DNA of 64,000 nt, from the NCBI GenBank assembly GCA_949152475.1, contig OX424568.1, positions 26,449,667 through 26,513,666 of the forward strand, written 5' to 3'. Shown here piece after piece: positions 54,720 to 64,000 of the stretch. Numbering within the stretch: position 1 is the first letter of the stretch; each line of letters opens with the position of its first letter. Under the pieces are notes generated by a model. It saw nothing but the letters and a program-made list of their open reading frames with translations. It did not search any database and had not been told where the DNA came from. This DNA comes from Terebella lapidaria. Taxonomy: Eukaryota; Annelida; Polychaeta; Terebellida; Terebellidae. A program made the translations under genes and the position numbers.

Positions 54720-57600
54720 GCACTGAAGCATACGTTTTCCTAGCCACAGTGGTCTATTCCTTATGGAAACATTGTTTAATGATTTCACTTGGCAGGCCTA
54801 TGATGACCTGTGGGGCAGTGATCATTTTCCTACTTTTCTGTCCATGCAAGATCATTTTGTTCCTGATCAGTGCTACGGCATGTTGGTCAGAATATGCAAT
54901 TTAGAATTGCAGCCTACCTTGTTTGAGAACACTCAGGAGGACCCAATGGAGATATTCACATCTATATTGCATTTCATTGCTGAAATGACAATACCCAAAC
55001 CCCCGCGTTTTCTAATAAAAAGAACAAGCCTTGGTGGAACGAAGACTGTCAGAAGGATGTTTCTGCTAGGAAGATAGCTCTCCGGATTAATCGTAAACAC
55101 CCCACCCAAACAAATTTATTGCCTTATAAACATCAGTATGCTCTAGCCAGGAAAGTCACGAGGAACTCAATGAAGAATGGTGTTTCTCTAAGCCTAATAA
55201 TCAGACGCCAATTAAAAAATGTATGTAACATGGTTAGAAAAAATTCAGGCAAACGTCAATTCACTGGTGTTAAGCAGCTATGGTTGAAATACCGGGGCAT
55301 CATTGATAACAAGTATATTGCTGATGTTCTGTGTTCAACCGTATCTCATAATCCATCCAGTTCTCACTGTACAGATTGCTTCCAGTCCTATGAGGTGAGA
55401 AAGGAACAGAAATCCCTCAATTATAGACCCAGTAATATGGAATACTATAATTGTCCTTTTACAATGTCAGAACTGATGGAGTCTCTCTAGCGGGTCCATG
55501 ACACTGGGCCTGATGAGATTCACTATCAGATTCTGAAACACTTAACAGAGCCTGCTGACTCTTCTGAATATATTCAATAATATTTGGGTTGGTGGGGCCT
55601 TTCCTGCTTGTTGGAGACAGGATACAATCATCCCGGTTGTTAAGCCTGGGAAGGATCCAACCAACCTAACGAATTATCGTCCAACTGTTTTGACCAGCTG
55701 TGTTTGCAAAACAATGGAAAAATCGTCAATTCCAGACTGGTCTTCTATTCACAGTCTAATAAGGTTATTACTCACTATCTGCCACTGATGACGCCTGTGT
55801 GTCTTTGGATAAACTATTTGGTCGGGCTTTGTTTCTATTGCAAAATGTTGTATATTACGTTTGTTATTGGCATCATCAAAATCTGACTATTGGTGGTAAT
55901 AGATTGATTCTTACATCCGTATCAGAGCGGTTTCCAGAAGAATGTTTCAACTACTGGTCAGATAGTTTGACTGGAAACTGCCGTACGGGAGTCATTTATT
56001 AATCATCAACACATGGTGGCAATATTTTTTGATTTGGAGAAGGCATATTAATAATTCACGACGTGGAAACACGGTATCCTGAAGGATCTCCATGAGACAG
56101 GACTTGGTCGTATGCCTTCCTTCATTTCACAGTTTTTATCCAATCGTAAATTTACTGTCAGCGTGGGCACTCCATTCTCCGATATGTTTGATCAGGAGGA
56201 GGGTGTCCATCAAGTCCGGTCAAAGCTCGATTATGGTTTGATAGTTTATGACTCACCCAGACCCTCCTACATAAAGGTTTGGATACTATCCATAACCAGG
56301 TGTTGCGTTTGTGCCTCGTTGCACTCAGAACCTCCCCAATGGAGAGCCTGTATGTTGAGGCTAACGGACCTCCCTTTATCGTTGTTTGAATCCAGGCCAA
56401 ATGCGATACCAACCTTTGGTATTCACATAAAACACCTATTGGCGGACTTAAATATAGACTTAAACACAATAGCGGAGTCAAAGATTTCATAGGTTCCACC
56501 ATGGGAATTAAAAACTCCCATCACTGACTTCTGTCTGAGAATTGGAAAGAAGTCTCCAACCGAACCTTTGGATTTTCACAGCGGTTTTTATGATGTTCAG
56601 TTAAACTATCCAAATTTAAATTTCATCTATGCTGATGGTTCCAAGGATGGTAGTAAGGTAGGCTGTGCTGCTGTTTCCTCAGGGAGAACCTACAAACAAG
56701 GTCTCCCTCACGTGTGTTCAGTGAACACAGCAGAACTGAAAGCTATACTATTGCCACTGCCCCATATCCGTCGGTCCGGAGAACTGGGCTTTGTCATTTG
56801 TTTAGATCACCCCTTCAAGCAATAGAGAATCGTAATATTGAACATCCCTACTCTTGGATATTTTGAATGAACATTAACGTATTTTTTAAAAGCATCGAGT
56901 TGTAGTATATTTATTGTTGGGTATCCAGTCATGTGGACATTCCTGGGAATGAGCGTGCTGACAAGGTTGCCAGTACAGCTCTTGATCTGGACGTCACATT
57001 ATCCAGGGTGCCACATTCTGACTGCTCATCCACACGTCATTCCGGGATGAGCAGGTTGATAACAAGTTACACCAAGTCAAACTAACGCTTGGTTGTTGTA
57101 CCCCAATAAACGAGATGTCCAGGCGTGATCAACTGGTCATGGGCTCGTATAGGGCATACGTACCTTACTCAGGGTTACCTGTTCCGTGCCGAGGAGGCCC
57201 CTGTGTGTGTGCCCTGTCGAGGGTGACTGATGGTTGAGCATGTCCTGGTACATTGTCAAGATATTGCTTACACACGTCGCATGTTCTACGAGTGTCATGC
57301 AATATAATGTTTTTAATGATATTAGTATTTATAAAATCCTCAATTTCCTTAGGAAATTGAACAATATTTTTATTTCTAGACATGTAGTCCATTATGCTAG
57401 TCATTCAGTATATTTCTAGTCAATCAATAACTGCACGAGATGTCTCGTATTTTCTACCTTTCACTACAGAATTTTAATACTCGAACCTGAGGTCTCAACA
57501 TTCTTCATTGTAATTTTACGATGTGGGTTGGCACTGAAATGGCCTTTTTGAGCCCAAAGTGCCGTTAAACTTTATTCATTCATTCTTATGCAAAGAGATA
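54720..57600 (+). mobile_element. I-like LINE, 5'-truncated and internally deleted
   Basis: Order: end of the endonuclease (DLWGSDHFPTF, the GSDHFP motif); linker; reverse transcriptase start (DTGPDEIHYQILKHL, IIPVVKPGKDPTNLTNYRP); an inserted dispersed repeat (55757-55925); ESFINHQHMVAIFFDLEKAY; GLGRMPSFISQFLSNRKFTV; then a jump from DQEEGVHQ to VRSKLDYGLIVYDSPRPSYI, so the YADD core is deleted. RNase H follows (LNFIYADGSKDGSKVGCAAV) and the zinc region in broken frames, and it ends GGCACTGAAATGGCCTTTTT, GAGCCCAAAGTGCCGTTAAA, (ATTC)n. Many stops and frame changes are present. It is closely related to 51098-51838. Confidence 0.85.
55757..55925 (+). repeat. Dispersed ~170-bp repeat, copy 4, inserted in the LINE
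   Basis: CTGATGACGCCTGTGTGTCT, TTTGGTCGGGCTTTGTTTCT and GGTGGTAATAGATTGATTCT match the minus-strand copy at 12866-13040. It interrupts the reverse transcriptase frame between SNK and RFQKN. Its 5' part is shorter than in other copies, as in a 5'-truncated retroposed insert. Confidence 0.75.
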
Positions 57601-58604
57601 TTATTTCCAATGAAATGGCCTTCTTTTCGAACCCTGAACGAAAGTGCCGTTCATTCATTGATTCATTCATTCATTTAACACATCAAGTTTGCGACTGTAA
57701 ACAGAATTAACAGACTAATAACACTTAATATTTTCCCATATACAATGAAGTCAACCCTTTAGCCGAGCTATCAGCGGGTATAGGCATATCGAATTTCACG
57801 CCTTCTGGCTTTTCCAATGCAGTATTTTGAGGTTCATATGTTGGACGTGACTGGAATGGTCATGAAGACAGCCGAGGCTGTTGGCCTGAGACAGCTCCTG
57901 GTCACTGATAATAATATGTGTTTTCTGAATGTATTGACATATATACAGAAGAAAAATACCGCCATCCCTTCTCTGCTCTTATATTTAATATATAATATAT
58001 ATTTACATAGTAATTAGCATCACCAAAGACGCATGTACTCGCTATGAAGAAATACCTAAGATGTTGACAAACTCTGTTCGGCATTGTCCAAAATGTTCTA
58101 TGAGAAAAAAATATCATTCACGTTTCCTTAATAGCCATGAGCAATCTCGTATTGAGACAGTCAATACTTTTATTATGGTAATTAACGACCTCGTTGAAGA
58201 CATGTACACACTGTGTGGGAAATACGTGAGATGTTGACAACTTCATTGGGGACAAGCAACCTTGTTTTAGGACATGTACATGTACTTGTATACCCACAAG
58301 CAAAAACTTGTTATGTATGATACATAGCTTCAATCGACCTATTTTGTGAACATAACATACACACATGATTGCCATCCACAAGTTTATACGCCTATGTCAC
58401 CTACTAAATTGAAATATTCATGATGTATTGTTTGTATATTTGACAAGAATTGTTTCACATGCCAAAAAAGAGAGGATAAAAGAACGACACGCGGCTAGGC
58501 AACGAATGAAGTCATCTCACCGAGAGGGAAGAAGTTTGAAGAAAATGACAACAAAATACAGCATTCCCACGCCGGAGAAATTGGGGGAAAAGAGTGACGT
58601 TTCC
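57601..58604. other. Mostly featureless; second LINE-tail fragment and one unassigned frame
   Basis: 57616-57680 repeats a LINE-like 3' end (AATGAAATGGCCTTCTT, AAAGTGCCGTTCATTCATT) next to the main LINE end. A plus-strand frame at 58428-58631 has a basic stretch HAKKERIKERHAARQRMKSS but no recognised family. The rest is A+T-rich. Confidence 0.5.
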
Positions 58605-58680
58605 CTACTGGAGATTGTGAAAGAAAATTAGAGATAACAGCAGAGATAGAGATAACAGCGGGGATAACACCCCTCCAATT

Positions 58681-59118
58681 TCAAGAGACTTGATAATCGT
58701 CGTCAGCGATACTGACAACGATGTCTTCCTTCTGACGGACGTTGAAGGGAACAATTTCTACCCCTTGAGAAAGCTTTTTCAGTTCTTCGGTTGCTTGTGA
58801 GATAAAATATTGAAACACTTTGTATCTTGGTAGAGGCATCGATACACCTTTCTTCGTCGGGTATTCAACCCCTTGTTTGTTTGTCTCAAACTGTCGGATA
58901 TTGACCCTCTCCTGGTTGTTCCATATGACAGTACGAAAATGCTTTCCATCCCCCAGGTCATAGGACATACATTGCTGTGGGAGGATTCTCCATTGTATTA
59001 TTTCTACCCCTTGAGAAAGCTTTGTCAGCTCTTCGGTTGCTTGTGGGATAAAATATTGGAACACTTTGTATCTTGGTAAAGGCATCGATACACCTTTCTT
59101 CCATGGGTATTCAACCAT
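58681..59118 (-). CDS. PC4-like domain exon(s), copy 1, with C-terminal tail
   Basis: The 145-codon frame reads a module end (EYPWKKGVSMPLPRYKVFQY), then a full module LGDGKHFRTVIWNNQERVNI - RQFETNKQGVEYPTKKGVSM - PLPRYKVFQYFISQATEELK, then VPFNVRQKEDIVVSIADDDY and a stop. GGxRxFRTV...VDIRxF...YPTKKGVSMPL resembles the single-strand DNA-binding C-terminal domain of transcriptional coactivator p15/PC4. In sub-copies 60644-60948 and 59226-59530 the module ends at a GTAAGT donor, so this is part of a multi-exon gene. Role inferred from the fold only. Confidence 0.6.
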   Translation of the reverse strand: MVEYPWKKGVSMPLPRYKVFQYFIPQATEELTKLSQGVEIIQWRILPQQCMSYDLGDGKHFRTVIWNNQERVNIRQFETNKQGVEYPTKKGVSMPLPRYKVFQYFISQATEELKKLSQGVEIVPFNVRQKEDIVVSIADDDYQVS

Positions 59119-59225
59119 GGAAGAATAATCATCAATTCTTCACCATTAACTTTGTAAGCTTCTACCGTTCACTAGAAATTTTTAATTGTAGAACTTGTGG
59201 TTTCATCATTCTTAATACTACTTAC

Positions 59226-59530
59226 GGTTGCTTGTGAGATAAAATATTGGAAAATTTTGTATCTTGGTAAAGGCATCGATACACCTTTCTTTGTCGGGTA
59301 TTTAACCCCCTGTTTGTTTGTCTCAAACTGTCGGGTATCGACTCTCTCCTGGTTGTTCCATATTACAGTACGGAAATGCCTTTCTCCCCCTGGTCGTAGG
59401 ACATACATTTCCGTGGGAGGATTCTCCATGGTATTGTCTTCGTCGGTTGTGCGTGTATCTTCTTCACCTTCTGGGGCCACTTCTGGACCAACTTCTCGTC
59501 GACTGTTTCTTCGACTGTTTCTTCTCTTTT
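59226..59530 (-). CDS. PC4-like domain, basic/acidic 5' exon, copy 2
   Basis: After AATAATTTAG the minus strand reads KRRNSRRNSRREVGPEVAPE, GEEDTRTTDEDNTMENPP, VLRPGGERHFRTVIWNNQER, VDTRQFETNKQGVKYPTKKG and VSMPLPRYKIFQYFISQAT, ending at a GTAAGT donor. An Arg/Ser-rich then acidic N-terminal tail before the PC4 module parallels human PC4, whose Ser-rich acidic N-terminus regulates binding. The exon is fully open and splice-bounded, the best candidate for a functional exon here. Confidence 0.65.
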
Positions 59531-59637
59531 CTAAATTATTATTTAGTTTACTTACTTGTCAGTACTGGAGATTGTGAAAGAAAATTAGAGATAACAGCAG
59601 AGATAGAGATAACAGCGGGGATAACACCCCTCCAATT

Positions 59638-60075
59638 TCAAGAGACTTGATAATCGTCGTCAGCGATACTGACAACGATGTCTTCCTTCTGACGGACGTT
59701 GAAGGGAACAATTTCTACCCCTTGAGAAAGCTTTTTCAGTTCTTCGGTTGCTTGTGAGATAAAATATTGAAACACTTTGTATCTTGGTAGAGGCATCGAT
59801 ACACCTTTCTTCGTCGGGTATTCAACCCCTTGTCTGTTTGTCTCAAACTGTCGGATATTGACCCTCTCCTGGTTGTTCCATATGACAGTACGAAAATGCT
59901 TTCCATCCCCCAGGTCATAGGACATACATTGCCGTGGGAGGATTCTCCATTGTATTATTTCTACCCCTTGAGAAAGCTTTGTCAGCTCTTCGGTTGCTTG
60001 TGGGATAAAACATTGGAACACTTTGTATCTTGGTAAAGGCATCGATACACCTTTCTTCCATGGGTATTCAACCAT
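59638..60075 (-). CDS. PC4-like domain exon(s), copy 3
   Basis: A near-duplicate of 58681-59118: the 145-codon frame is kept, with few substitutions (QCFIPQ for QYFIPQ, LPRQC for LPQQC, ETNRQG for ETNKQG). Retained frame between duplicates fits recent duplication. Confidence 0.6.
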   Translation of the reverse strand: MVEYPWKKGVSMPLPRYKVFQCFIPQATEELTKLSQGVEIIQWRILPRQCMSYDLGDGKHFRTVIWNNQERVNIRQFETNRQGVEYPTKKGVSMPLPRYKVFQYFISQATEELKKLSQGVEIVPFNVRQKEDIVVSIADDDYQVS

Positions 60076-60178
60076 GGAAGAATAATCATCAATTCTTCAC
60101 CATTAACTTTGTAAGCTTCTACCGTTCACTAGAAATTTTTAATTGTAGAACTTGTGGTTTCATCATTCTTAATACTAC

Positions 60179-60536
60179 TTACGGTTGCTTGTGGGATAAA
60201 ATATTGGAACATTTTGTATCTTGGTAAAGGCATCGATACACCTTTCTTCGTCGGGTATTCAACCCCTTGTTTGTTTGTCTCAAACTGTCAAATATCGACC
60301 CTCTCCTGATTGTTCCATATGACAGTAGGAGAATGCTTTTCTCCCCAGGTCGTGAGACAGACATTCCAGTTGGAGCATTCTCCATGGTATTGTCTTGGTC
60401 GCACGTGTCCTTTTGACAGACGTTGAAGGGAGGAAAGCTTTTTCAGTTCTTCGGTTGCTTGTGGGATAAAATATTGGAACACTTTGTATCTTGGTAAAGG
60501 CATCGATACACCTTTCTTCCATGGGTATTCAACCAT
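60179..60536 (-). pseudogene. PC4-like domain, damaged copy 4
   Basis: Starts EYPWKKGVSMPLPRYKVFQY, EELKKLSSLQRLSKGHVRP, then HSPTVIWNNQERVDI and a stop, with QFETNKQGVEYPTKKGVSM beyond it and a GTAAGT donor at the low end. A frame change lies near SRPGEK. It lacks the acidic N-terminal tail. Confidence 0.6.
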
Positions 60537-60643
60537 GGAAGAATAATCATCAATTCTTCACCATTAACTTTGTAAGCTTCCACCGTTCACTAGAAATTTT
60601 TAATTGTAGAACTTGTGGTTTCATCATTCTTAATACTACTTAC

Positions 60644-60948
60644 GGTTGCTTGTGAGATAAAATATTGGAAAATTTTGTATCTTGGTAAAGGCATCGATAC
60701 ACCTTTCTTTGTCGGGTATTTAACCCCCTGTTTGTTTGTCTCAAACTGTCGGGTATCGACTCTCTCCTGGTTGTTCCATATTACAGTACGGAAATGCCTT
60801 TCTCCCCCTGGTCGTAGGACATACATTTCCGTGGGAGGATTCTCCATGGTATTGTCTTCGTCGGTTGTGCGTGTATCTTCTTCACCTTCTGGGGCCACTT
60901 CTGGACCAACTTCTCGTCGACTGTTTCTTCGACTGTTTCTTCTCTTTT
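60644..60948 (-). CDS. PC4-like domain, basic/acidic 5' exon, copy 5
   Basis: Its translation is identical to 59226-59530, with the same AATAATTTAG acceptor and GTAAGT donor. As the outermost (5') exon of the cluster on the minus strand, it could begin a transcript that runs through the other copies. Confidence 0.65.
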
Positions 60949-60990
60949 CTAAATTATTATTTAGTTTACTTACTTGTCAGTTATTATTTG

Positions 60991-61347
60991 TCAATATATG
61001 TGTAAAATATTAAGTTAATTCAAAATTAGTATTACGGAAAAAAAACACTATTGCAGATATTCACGATTGTGAAACATCAAATATAAAACACAGGTCTCCG
61101 TTCTGTCGCCCTCTACGCCTGCGCAGAACTGTATCAGTTGTGCTGTGAAAAAGTCATGAAAATCAAGTCATGAAATTTTCACATCATAAAAAACAATACA
61201 ACATCAAAATGCATATTTGTATGAATTTTTATTTAATGCAGTGTATTTCAGCAAAATCATCCAGGTGTAAATCTATACATTCCATCAAATACAGGTGTGT
61301 ATGTTATTTTAACTAACACAATGTAATATTTTACCAGAACATGTAAA
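60991..61347. other. Stretch without a recognisable feature
   Basis: This A+T-rich stretch separates the PC4-like cluster from the exon-like pieces that follow. It includes a short G+C-richer patch (CTCTACGCCTGCGCAGAAC). No exon, repeat or RNA gene seen. Confidence 0.5.
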
Positions 61348-61810
61348 CTAAAAACTACACCTTCCATCATCCTCACTGTCACTTTCCACATCTCTGTCAT
61401 CATGTCTTTTTGCCTGTAATGATGTAAAATAGTTTGTAACCCAAAATGTGTGTATGAAGTAAATCTCTATAATACAACCCAGTTTATCACCCATTACAAC
61501 CAGTTCATCCAATGCATGTGTGGAGTACATTCCGTCATACATAGCTTACCCTTCTCGGTGCTTGGACAGGATTATGTGGAGGGTTTTGTCTGACATCAGG
61601 ATTCTCTGGTTGCTTTCTGTTTTGTAGAAACGGGGATAAAATAGACATACTTAATTTTCAAATTTATATCCTTGGGGAAGATACAAATAAAAAATGTATG
61701 AACCCATCTGTTCTCCTCACCACCATGCAGATCAAACAGTCTCAAGTAGTTTTCCAATGCTACTATGATTGCAATCCTGTCACCACGTCCCCTGAGATAT
61801 ATCCTTATTA
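61348..61810 (-). CDS. Three small exon-like pieces ending in an acidic tail
   Basis: Pieces with consensus splice borders are 61721-61810 (IRIYLRGRGDRIAIIVALEN, donor GTGAGG), 61550-61616 (KQPENPDVRQNPPHNPVQAP, donor GTAAGC) and 61348-61413 (after CATTACAG: AKRHDDRDVESDSEDDGRCSF, stop). The last two join in frame. The first and second do not join in the same phase, so an exon is missing or the set is not one gene. The Asp/Glu/Ser end is typical of nuclear proteins. No family recognised. Confidence 0.35.
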
Positions 61811-62029
61811 CTATGAAATACGAAAACAAACCACCCATTGTGGAAATCACAGAAAAAACTAAATTTGCTGTGACCCTGGCACTGGGTTCCCTGTTTTTCT
61901 TATCTTGAATGGATTACGTGGAGAGGGTCATGGTGGGGGTGACCATAGGCCTTGTTGTCTGACATTCATCAAAAATCAACTTTGCCTTCCACGTTGATAC
62001 AAAGAAGGGTATAGACACAAATTATTTGA

Positions 62030-62226
62030 CGTAAATGGTCAGCCTGGCATTGTCGTGTCCTTCCAGAAATCCACGCAAATATTTTTCGCCAAGGAGATTT
62101 TCCACAGCATCGATGTAGATCGTTGGCCAGATTTTTTTGTGCCGGGAACAGATCAGGAATGTCCTTCAAATATCTTCCCCTACAGTTCACATACTGACGC
62201 TCCTGTGAACACTCGCACAATACCAC
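62030..62226 (-). CDS. Unassigned coding-like fragment
   Basis: One minus-strand frame reads RHKKIWPTIYIDAVENLLGE and KYLRGFLEGHDNARLTIYVK before TAA at about 62030. It looks like a protein C-terminus, but no homologous family comes to mind. A second overlapping frame (QERQYVNCRGRYLKDIPDLF) is also open, so the coding frame is undecided. Confidence 0.3.
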
Positions 62227-62835
62227 ATTCGCACTTCACTTACCAGCACAGGTGTGAAAAAAAACAACATCGACGGAAAACATAGAACCATTATTTTCGC
62301 TTGGTTTTCTTGCATCGAAAGTATGGAGGGACGGTTTTACTCTACGCATTACGAAAGCGAGGTTTATGGAATTCGCGAAGACACATTTCACCGTATATCC
62401 GCGAATACATCATGATAAATACATACCTTATTCCTATTTTTAGGCCTCGATATATGCCCAGTTTTTGTATGTGTTACACTGTGTACGTTTATATCTTGAT
62501 GGATATCGTTTTTTTTTTGCTTTTCAAGTGGTATTTGTTTCTCCAAAGACGTAAGGCAAAAAAAAAAATCGTTTTGATTTGCGTCCCAGTGATGCTCCGA
62601 AATCCGTGCTATGGCGCTGAGCTGTTTTTTAGTGCCATTTTGGTACACCTGGTGGTTTTAGCGCCATACTGGGGTGTGTCGACCAGCTTGTGTTATCTGG
62701 GAATAGAACAGGAAATAGCAGACGAATCCTTCTGGACCAAATGAGTGGTTTGCACTGGGCACATTGTTGGATGTGCTACCATATTATTGCTGAGTGTTCG
62801 AATGTTACAACAGCTCAGAACAATCATAATTGGTA
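62227..62835. other. Stretch without a recognised gene
   Basis: A plus-strand frame of 147 codons (62301-62744) is hydrophobic and compositionally random, with no domain. T and A runs at 62510-62519 and 62561-62570 suggest non-coding DNA. Confidence 0.5.
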
Positions 62836-63846
62836 GGGGAGAGTGGGGAGAAATGGGACACCTTACCACATTTCTATAGTGTGGTCCGTACAATAAAAAC
62901 GTGTCGTTGATATATATGTGTCTTTGTCAAGGCGATACCTTGTGTATTGTATGTCTGCAGGGTGACTTGCAATAATGTTGAATTGAAAAAAATATGGATC
63001 TATAAATATGACACCAAAAATACCTTGGGGTGAAATGGGACATTTGAGGTGAAATGGGACGCAGCACGGGGAGAAATGGGACGCCACGCTCGTTCATAAC
63101 AATGTGATACTATGTTATCTGGAATTGCGAGGATTGGTGTTTGTGTGATATTGGATTAGCGTGTGTAATTCAATTTGGGGTTTTATTTGTAAAATTTGGA
63201 ATACATATCGATGCAGGAATGCATTTACACTGCAGTTCACCGTAATCCTTTTCCACAAATAAGTTGTTTTGACCTCTGAAATCAAATTCAAGGTCACCAC
63301 TCAAACCGCCATGTATTCTTTCTCAATGCCAATAGCTTATTGGTACAAAGGTTTGGTAACCTAAACATTTTTAGACGATTACGAGATCGATATAGAGCGA
63401 TATAGATCAAATTAAAGTTATTTATTGCAAAAACAGTACCACACACAGTAAACAACATGTACAGTTTATGACTTACAGGTAACGCTCAACATATTATAAA
63501 CAATGTGAGTTGACATAAAGATCTTTCGTAAATTCTCTTGAGGCCCTGACTTTCAAAAAAACCATATGCAAATCAAACCCCATATCCCGGTTGACCATAA
63601 AGTTGAAAAACTTACACGAAATGGTACACGAGTATTCGTTGTGAAACCTATCTCTAGAGTTGGCCAGGAAAAAACGGCTGATTGAGTAACGTGCTTCAAC
63701 GTTCAATACTGCAGTAATTCAGCGAACATCAAGTCCATCGAAGTTGATACCAAACATGACGGAGCTCTATTTTTCATTTGTCCATGAGGGGGAAAATGGG
63801 ACACCGGGGAGAAATGGGACAACATGTCCAATTTCTCCCCATCGTG
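62836..63846. repeat. Possible inverted-repeat element with GGGGAGAAATGGGACA motif
   Basis: GGGGAGAAATGGGACA or close variants occur at about 62844, 63029, 63045, 63068, 63789 and 63808. The last is followed by its near-inverse TGTCCAATTTCTCCCC at 63826-63841, forming a hairpin. The outermost copies face each other, so 62836-63846 could be a 1-kb element with inverted ends. No transposase is seen inside, and no target duplication was found. Confidence 0.4.
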
Positions 63847-64000
63847 TAATCAGACAAAAGCGAATATGGGGATGGAAAAAGGTGCATAATTACAGGAAAA
63901 CCAGTAGTGTTAATGCATACCAGGCATATCTCAGATAATCTACAGATCAATTTTGCAAAAAGACCTACATACCTGAGCACTAGCAGAACCGTGGCCGAGG
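63847..64000. other. Window end, nothing recognised
   Basis: Short A+T-rich sequence after the hairpin. No exon or repeat unit seen. Confidence 0.5.

Larger units (their letters stand above)
58605..60990 (-). repeat. Recent tandem duplication of PC4-like exons
   Basis: The block beginning CTGGAGATTGTGAAAGAAAA at 58605 recurs at 59564, a 959-base offset. A further internal duplication separates ATTCAACCATGGAAGAATAA at 60067 from 60530. The stretch 59192-59563 is essentially identical to 60610-60980, indicating very recent duplication, gene conversion or an assembly duplicate. Confidence 0.85.

Noticed and set aside
62301-62744. A 147-codon hydrophobic plus-strand gene
   Set aside because: It runs through T and A homopolymers, has no domain and no context.
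1-64000. Polinton, endogenous retrovirus or intact LTR element
   Set aside because: No reverse transcriptase-integrase pair, capsid or envelope genes and no matched long terminal repeats were seen. Only the short broken gag fossil near 39390-39850 fits this class.

Overview
The window is eukaryotic, intron-containing, A+T-rich and dominated by repeats. Fibrinogen-related domain exons, Harbinger and hAT transposons, RNase H-bearing LINEs and a tRNA-derived SINE suggest a marine invertebrate, most likely a mollusc or another lophotrochozoan. The sequence alone does not fix the species. No complete, clearly single-copy host gene was recognised. What is readable is tandemly repeated exons, pseudogenes and transposable elements.

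Layout. 1-1765 is a 57-58-bp satellite. 2875-8910 is a 29-bp minisatellite split by a small inverted-repeat element. 9105-9600 is a 153-bp tandem repeat. 11182-12765 is a decayed gene joining an OTU-like region, a PCNA-interacting-type motif and a TTF/hAT transposase N-terminus. 13393-15289 holds a nearly complete Harbinger pair: transposase on + and the C-terminal part of its partner protein on -. 16229-16947 is an internally deleted Harbinger derivative with terminal inverted repeats. 19790-29690 is a long two-copy duplication; an 18-bp minisatellite has expanded in copy 1, and a hAT-like element and a TTAA-flanked foldback element sit in copy 2. 29691-32663 has a LINE reverse transcriptase relic, a non-autonomous element with inverted ends and internal 134-bp repeats, and a SINE. 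32664-39290 shows no recognisable gene. About 39390-39850 is a broken Ty3/Gypsy-type gag fossil.

40935-50960 is the most unusual region: five tandem units of about 1.9 kb on the minus strand. Each carries an exon for a partial PHD-like zinc finger plus four or five other conserved exon-like blocks that I cannot assign to a family. Units 3-5 share a 7-base deletion that breaks the finger, and unit 2 carries a private terminal exon. 51098-52640 is a LINE 3' end abutting a TatD-type DNase pseudogene. 53067-54530 has four minus-strand fibrinogen-domain exon copies and a 22-bp minisatellite. 54720-57600 is a 5'-truncated, internally deleted LINE carrying an inserted dispersed repeat. 58605-60990 is a recent tandem duplication of exons for a PC4-like (transcriptional coactivator p15) domain. 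The last 3 kb holds exon-like pieces and a repeated GGGGAGAAATGGGACA motif.

The genes do not form an operon or pathway. The common theme is local tandem amplification of exons alongside transposon activity.
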